From Halobacteriovorax sp. (lineage in GTDB: Bacteria; Bdellovibrionota; Bacteriovoracia; Bacteriovoracales; Bacteriovoracaceae), in the NCBI GenBank assembly GCA_002686115.1, contig NZAF01000025.1, positions 5,115 through 14,064 of the forward strand: DNA of 8,950 bases, written 5' to 3'. The position numbers were made by a program, and so were the translations under genes. Below are positions 5,366 through 8,950 of the stretch, in pieces. Position 1 is the first letter of the stretch, and each line of letters opens with the position of its first letter. The notes beneath the pieces are model-generated. The model had not been told where the DNA came from and ran no database searches. It worked only from the letters and a program-made list of their open reading frames with translations.

Positions 5366-6397
5366 TTATCTGCTTTTTGTTTCTTTATAGATTTTAACAT
5401 CACTATCACTTGCAGCCTCTCTTAATTGCTTTTTGGTCCTTTTGAAACTATTTTCACTTAAGTCGTAAATCTCGATATCTGCTATACAACTTGCAAGCTC
5501 TTCAAATGCTTGGCAAACATTTGCCATGTAATTTACAGACGTATCAATCTTCTTACCAGAATAGTACGAAATACTGTTAAGGTTGAAGCCAACTTGATTT
5601 AACAAATTCCCATCTAAATCAAGAACTTCCTCACCAATTAAGTAGCCTAGAGATGCACAACCTCTCATCCCACTAACAGCGTTTTTAATATCTTCTTTTC
5701 TCGAGTTTGCTACATCACTATCTTCTACTATTATTTCACTCACTCTAGACTTAAACTCTTTTATGTCGTTTTCTGCAGAGGTTAAAAGTACTTTATCAAT
5801 GAACCTGCCGAGACTAGAAGATGATGAAGGAATCCCACCTTGATTATTTTCTTTAAATACTAAACACTGATCTCTTTGTTTCAAAATTTCTTTAACAATA
5901 TTCTGAGCTTGATCCTTAAAGCTATTATCCCAAAATGGGTCATCAAATCCTGTAAGGCTCATTACGGCCTTTAGAATTAAGTCGAATGCCTCTTCACTTA
6001 CAGCATAAGCATCAGTATATAAAAAATTAATGAATGTTTGCCTTCTGGTTTTCTTGTTTAAAAATTTTCTTAAACGCTCTTTTAGAGAGTTTTGACTTTC
6101 ATCTCTCACTAATTCAAATTCTTGATTATTAATAAATATTTTTTTAAAAATAATATCCACAAAAGAAAATCTGATTTCGTAAGGATCTTTTCTCATTATA
6201 TAACCACTGTCATTTTCAAGAAAGCGGCTTTTCTTATTTTCTTGATTATACTTTTTTATCTGACTACTAATTGACTTTCGAGCAAGCGCTAATCGCTTTA
6301 CATAAAATAAGTCATAAAATTTCTCTTTTACGACCTCAGTTTTTTCACCGGCAAATGTAGATAACGATATAAAGATTGTTAAAATAAATATTTTCAA
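5366..6397 (-). CDS. Secreted protein of unknown function with four cysteines (TTG start)
   Basis: I do not recognise this family. The 343-residue product begins with a Sec signal peptide (about residues 1-16, cleavage likely after STFA), so the mature protein is periplasmic or exported. The mature part is mostly charged and helical-looking, with Cys178, Cys247, Cys295 and Cys304 as its only cysteines, an even number that could form two disulfides. A run of five serines (191-195) suggests a flexible hinge. The start is TTG at 6397. It is supported by AAGGA seven bases ahead, by an in-frame TAA two codons upstream, and because any later ATG would remove the signal peptide. It follows the lipoprotein gene by 36 bases on the same strand, so the two are probably co-transcribed. 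It converges on the four-helix membrane-protein gene with 10 bases between stops and no strong terminator in view. Confidence 0.8.
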   Translation of the reverse strand: MKIFILTIFISLSTFAGEKTEVVKEKFYDLFYVKRLALARKSISSQIKKYNQENKKSRFLENDSGYIMRKDPYEIRFSFVDIIFKKIFINNQEFELVRDESQNSLKERLRKFLNKKTRRQTFINFLYTDAYAVSEEAFDLILKAVMSLTGFDDPFWDNSFKDQAQNIVKEILKQRDQCLVFKENNQGGIPSSSSSLGRFIDKVLLTSAENDIKEFKSRVSEIIVEDSDVANSRKEDIKNAVSGMRGCASLGYLIGEEVLDLDGNLLNQVGFNLNSISYYSGKKIDTSVNYMANVCQAFEELASCIADIEIYDLSENSFKRTKKQLREAASDSDVKIYKETKSR

Positions 6398-6404
6398 AAC
6401 TTAG

Positions 6405-6409
6405 TCCTT
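6405..6409 (-). promoter_or_regulatory. Ribosome binding site deciding the TTG start at 6397
   Basis: AAGGA on the minus strand, seven bases before TTG. An in-frame TAA lies between it and the TTG, which excludes an upstream start and fixes this rare initiation codon. Confidence 0.7.
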
Positions 6410-6433
6410 ACCTATTTTTTGTTCTTTTAGAAA

Positions 6434-7684
6434 TTACTCTATCGTTAACTCAAATGTTCCTATTCCTCGCGGACTATCATATGGAGCACCACTTACTCCA
6501 TTCGCCGGTGTTCTCATCTGTCCAAATTGTCCGGCCATGTAAAACAGATAGACCTTATTATTAAGTACTTCAACTCCAACAATTTCTGGCTGATTATTTG
6601 GTAGGGATGTAAAGCTTGGTGTATCGTCCCAACCTGAAGCTCCAAATATTTCAACCCCAAGATCAAGCGTAAAAGCATTTTCTGTATCAAACTCTAACAG
6701 GGAACTACCTTTAAGAAGTTGCCACTTATCAATATTATTATTAAAGGCAATCATATAAAGAGTTCCGTTTTGTTCAAAAACATGTGGACACTTATACCCC
6801 TCTAAAATTGGAGACATTGGCTTTTCAAAAGTGATCATATCTGTCGATTTAGAAACATAGATAAAGTCCTTATCTTTTGTTGGTGCATTTGTAGAACTAC
6901 TATAAATATAAACTTCACCGCCACTATAAAAAAGCTCTGCCTCTCTGTAAGTTTGCCCCTTCCACGTATCATCATTCTCATTAAAGATATGTGCTGATTT
7001 TTCTTCATCAACGAGGAAGTCACTTGCAGCTAAAGATTCTGGAGAAGAGGTATTAAAAGAAACAAAGTAATAACCATTGGAGGGCACGACAGCTTTTGCC
7101 TGAAATAAGGTCGGTACATTAGAAGTGTTGTATTCCGATGCCCTAAAGTACTTAACAGCTAATCCCTTAAGTCCTGATCCAGTATCAACCATATAAAAGT
7201 TTCTTGAACTGCTTAAGCTAAAGCCATTTGAATCAGTGTCCGAAAGGCTAACAACTTCATTGTCACCAGGTGTAATAGGATCTCCGTCATACCAAACCAT
7301 ACCAAGAGCCGGAGTCCATGACATAATTCCCCAATGCCATCCACCAGAGCCTGCATCTGTATATTTACAAGGAACATTAAAATAGACCTTATTATTATAG
7401 ACAAATGTAGATGGTCTCCATGCTCCAGTCCCCTTAATTCCAATGAGATAATAAGAACAATCCGCTGTATTATCTGAGCCTTCAAAAGTTGCATTTGAAT
7501 CTGAAAGTTTTAGGACACTAGCACTTAGAGTCTGAGGTGTTGAATCTGTCTCTTCGCTTTCACCGCTATCATCAAAAGACTCATCAGCCGAACTGAATGC
7601 CTGGTCTATCAACGATGTGTACTCGACTTTAGAACAAGACACAAAGATTTGAAAACTAATTGTAACTAGCAAAAAAAACTTCAT
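6434..7684 (-). CDS. Probable lipoprotein with beta-propeller-like repeats (GH43/GH32-like fold suspected)
   Basis: The 416-residue product starts with a hydrophobic signal ending in IFVSC, making Cys17 a likely lipidation site; Phe at -3 is slightly atypical. Ser at +2 fits outer-membrane sorting. Residues 31-55 form an acidic Ser/Asp/Glu linker. The body is beta-rich, with four segments of one pattern: RPSTFVYNNKVYFNVP (90-105), AELFYSGGEVYIYSSS (249-264), CPHVFEQNGTLYMIAF (299-314) and GVEVLNNKVYLFYMAG (370-385). These look like successive propeller blades of the kind seen in GH43, GH32 and GH62 glycosidases. Glu295 in LEGYKCPHV stands near where GH43 has EGPH, but the first-blade Asp seems replaced by Arg90, so activity is doubtful and the fold may serve binding only. 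There is no clear Shine-Dalgarno before the ATG. The next gene follows after 36 bases, probably in one transcript. Confidence 0.75.
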   Translation of the reverse strand: MKFFLLVTISFQIFVSCSKVEYTSLIDQAFSSADESFDDSGESEETDSTPQTLSASVLKLSDSNATFEGSDNTADCSYYLIGIKGTGAWRPSTFVYNNKVYFNVPCKYTDAGSGGWHWGIMSWTPALGMVWYDGDPITPGDNEVVSLSDTDSNGFSLSSSRNFYMVDTGSGLKGLAVKYFRASEYNTSNVPTLFQAKAVVPSNGYYFVSFNTSSPESLAASDFLVDEEKSAHIFNENDDTWKGQTYREAELFYSGGEVYIYSSSTNAPTKDKDFIYVSKSTDMITFEKPMSPILEGYKCPHVFEQNGTLYMIAFNNNIDKWQLLKGSSLLEFDTENAFTLDLGVEIFGASGWDDTPSFTSLPNNQPEIVGVEVLNNKVYLFYMAGQFGQMRTPANGVSGAPYDSPRGIGTFELTIE

Positions 7685-7739
7685 AATGTATTTTATCGTT
7701 TATATTGATCTAATTCTTAAGTAATTAAGTATGCTATTA

Positions 7740-7767
7740 ATTATAGATACTTATCACTCGAATTCAT
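7740..7767 (-). promoter_or_regulatory. Possible promoter of the lipoprotein gene
   Basis: A perfect -10 box TATAAT (7745-7740, minus strand) follows ATGAAT (7767-7762) after 16 bases. The -35 match is poor, so this is tentative. It would give a leader of about 50 bases before the ATG at 7684 and lies in the 126-base gap after the preceding gene. Confidence 0.3.
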
Positions 7768-7810
7768 TAAATTCCTTTTAAAGATGTGACAACTTTTTAT
7801 GGAAAATCAG

Positions 7811-8950
7811 CTAGATAGTCTTAACCCAAATAAAAACCTTGTTTTTTCCAGGGGGATTTCGGCGTGTTCTCGTTCTAGATTCATAGATAACAGAAGAGTC
7901 GACTTCTTTAACTTTTGCCATAAACTCTCTTAAAAACTCTCTTGGAACATAGAGATTGTAATAAAAGCCCCCAGGTACTTCTAAGCCGGGCTTTACATTA
8001 TCAACTTGTGTGACCTTATAATCAGCAATCAGTTTCTTTAGAAGTTTTCCTGCACGATCAGTATTAGAAGACCTCATCATCACACGGTAAACTTTAGTGT
8101 TACCATAACGACTATCTCGGTATCCAAGTCTTCCAGTATCTTCTTCGTATTCTGATTGCTCGATATTTGCGGCATCGAAATCTTTTGGAAGTGCTTCAAT
8201 TGACGATAAAATGGTTTCTGATTCAACATCTATTCTTTCAACATCTTCAAGGGATTCACCAAGATAGTTCTCAGAGTCATCAACATTTTCTATATCCTCA
8301 ATATCAAGGTTAAAATTCTCAATATCTTCAACAATTGATTTATCTGCTTCAACAAATTTCAGCCCCTGATCTTCCCATCGATATTGTGGCTCATAAATAC
8401 TAACTTCTTCTGAGAGTATTTTTTCATAACGTAGGTTTAAATATTGAATTGCCCATACTAAAAAAGAGCCAACACATATGGTTGCAATAATCTTTGAAAC
8501 ATTTTCTGCTACATTAATAAGACCATCACGAGATTTTAATTTTTTAAACTTCTCAACTTTTTCCGAGCTGAGGATATCTAAATAATCACTAATCTTTGCC
8601 CACTCACCATAAAGAGTCACTTCCATTCCGGTGAGAATTTCTTCATGGGATCCAGTAAAAACGATCTCACGATTTATCTTTCTCATTAATGTCGTATATG
8701 TAATCTCTCTATTTTGTGAAATTTTTGAAGAGATAAGTAACGCTTCATTTAGCTTGTCTAATTCATCAGGAAAGATTTTTGAGAAAAAATCTCTCAAGAT
8801 CATTCCGATATCTGACTCTGGTAAATCCATTTCAGAAGAAAGTCTTTTAATGGTGATTTGTTTGGTGATAAACGTATAACAAATAAACTTATTCCTAAGC
8901 CAAGTAATCCATGTTGAGATCGGCCCGACTTTCGATCTTCCAATAATTGT
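7811..8950 (-). CDS. Single-pass membrane protein with acidic periplasmic linker, anti-sigma-like layout (5' end beyond window)
   Basis: Unrecognised. Counting from the first ATG (8830), 339 residues are visible. However, the frame stays open for 40 more codons to the right edge, has no ATG, GTG or TTG there, and ATG 8830 has no Shine-Dalgarno, so the true start probably lies outside. A basic, probably cytoplasmic N-terminal part of at least 110 residues is followed by one membrane helix (about 113-130). A strongly acidic linker (about 158-232, with repeated DIEN/DIED units) and a C-terminal domain of about 95 residues come next. That domain shows an alternating strand-helix pattern (KVYRVMMRS, GKLLKKLIADY, GFYYNLYVP, EFLREFMAKVKEV, SVIYES) and ends in a basic tail. 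This order resembles anti-sigma factors with extracytoplasmic sensor domains such as the DUF2275 or DUF4349 types, but no zinc-binding HxxxCxxC is present. Function remains unassigned. Confidence 0.75.
   Translation of the reverse strand, partial: TIIGRSKVGPISTWITWLRNKFICYTFITKQITIKRLSSEMDLPESDIGMILRDFFSKIFPDELDKLNEALLISSKISQNREITYTTLMRKINREIVFTGSHEEILTGMEVTLYGEWAKISDYLDILSSEKVEKFKKLKSRDGLINVAENVSKIIATICVGSFLVWAIQYLNLRYEKILSEEVSIYEPQYRWEDQGLKFVEADKSIVEDIENFNLDIEDIENVDDSENYLGESLEDVERIDVESETILSSIEALPKDFDAANIEQSEYEEDTGRLGYRDSRYGNTKVYRVMMRSSNTDRAGKLLKKLIADYKVTQVDNVKPGLEVPGGFYYNLYVPREFLREFMAKVKEVDSSVIYESRTRTRRNPPGKNKVFIWVKTI

Noticed and set aside
5347..5384. Possible terminator CAGAT...ATCTG followed by a T-rich run between the convergent genes
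   Set aside because: The stem has only five pairs with a 16-base loop, too weak to report as a feature, though the T-run after it is suggestive.
6835..7494. Two short minus-strand open frames inside the lipoprotein gene
   Set aside because: They are out of frame with a full-length gene that has a signal sequence and repeated blades.
8631..8879. Plus-strand open frame of 82 codons near the right edge
   Set aside because: Antisense to the continuous minus-strand membrane-protein frame; no start signals.

Overview
The window is AT-rich and gene-dense, with all but one gene on the minus strand. I read it as chromosomal DNA of a low-GC Gram-negative bacterium. The likely group is the Bdellovibrio/Bacteriovorax-type predators or relatives within the former Deltaproteobacteria. 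This rests on a split cytochrome bc complex with a multihaem cytochrome c subunit, a Lys/Asn/Ser-rich proteome with many secreted or lipoprotein-type unknowns, and an outer-membrane style lipoprotein. The taxonomic placement is inference from general appearance, not from a marker gene. I see no mobile element, CRISPR array, tRNA or rRNA.

Region 1 (1-3609, minus strand) is a respiratory quinol:cytochrome c oxidoreductase operon. It is transcribed as Rieske iron-sulfur protein (3609-3109), cytochrome b N-terminal half of b6 type (3086-2304), an enlarged cytochrome b C-terminal half (2265-1189), and a membrane-anchored coiled-coil multihaem cytochrome c (1151 to beyond the left edge). Spacers are only 22-38 bases and each gene has its own Shine-Dalgarno. 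A well-formed sigma-70 type promoter (TTGAAA-N16-TATAAT) lies in the 173-base gap before the Rieske gene, beside a doubled ATGCAT palindrome and a short hairpin. Together the subunits would oxidise quinol at the membrane, pass one electron through the Rieske cluster to the c haems and the other through the b haems, and so conserve energy. The b6-type cytochrome b keeps the cysteine that covalently holds the extra haem ci in b6f complexes, while the C-terminal half has lost the Glu of the PEWY quinol-site motif.

Region 2 (3783-5355) holds a membrane-anchored HEAT-repeat protein on the minus strand, directly upstream of the complex. Divergent from it is a four-helix membrane protein of unknown function with four histidines predicted on one membrane face. 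Their position suggests, without proof, a link to the respiratory complex.

Region 3 (5366-8950, minus strand) carries genes for envelope proteins. These are a single-pass membrane protein with a very acidic linker whose frame is open to the right edge, a lipoprotein with beta-propeller-like repeats resembling the GH43/GH32 fold, and a secreted four-cysteine protein starting at TTG. None has an assured function.

The most interesting material is the hybrid nature of the bc complex and the two unassigned membrane proteins next to it. I did not find a defence, toxin or mobile system.
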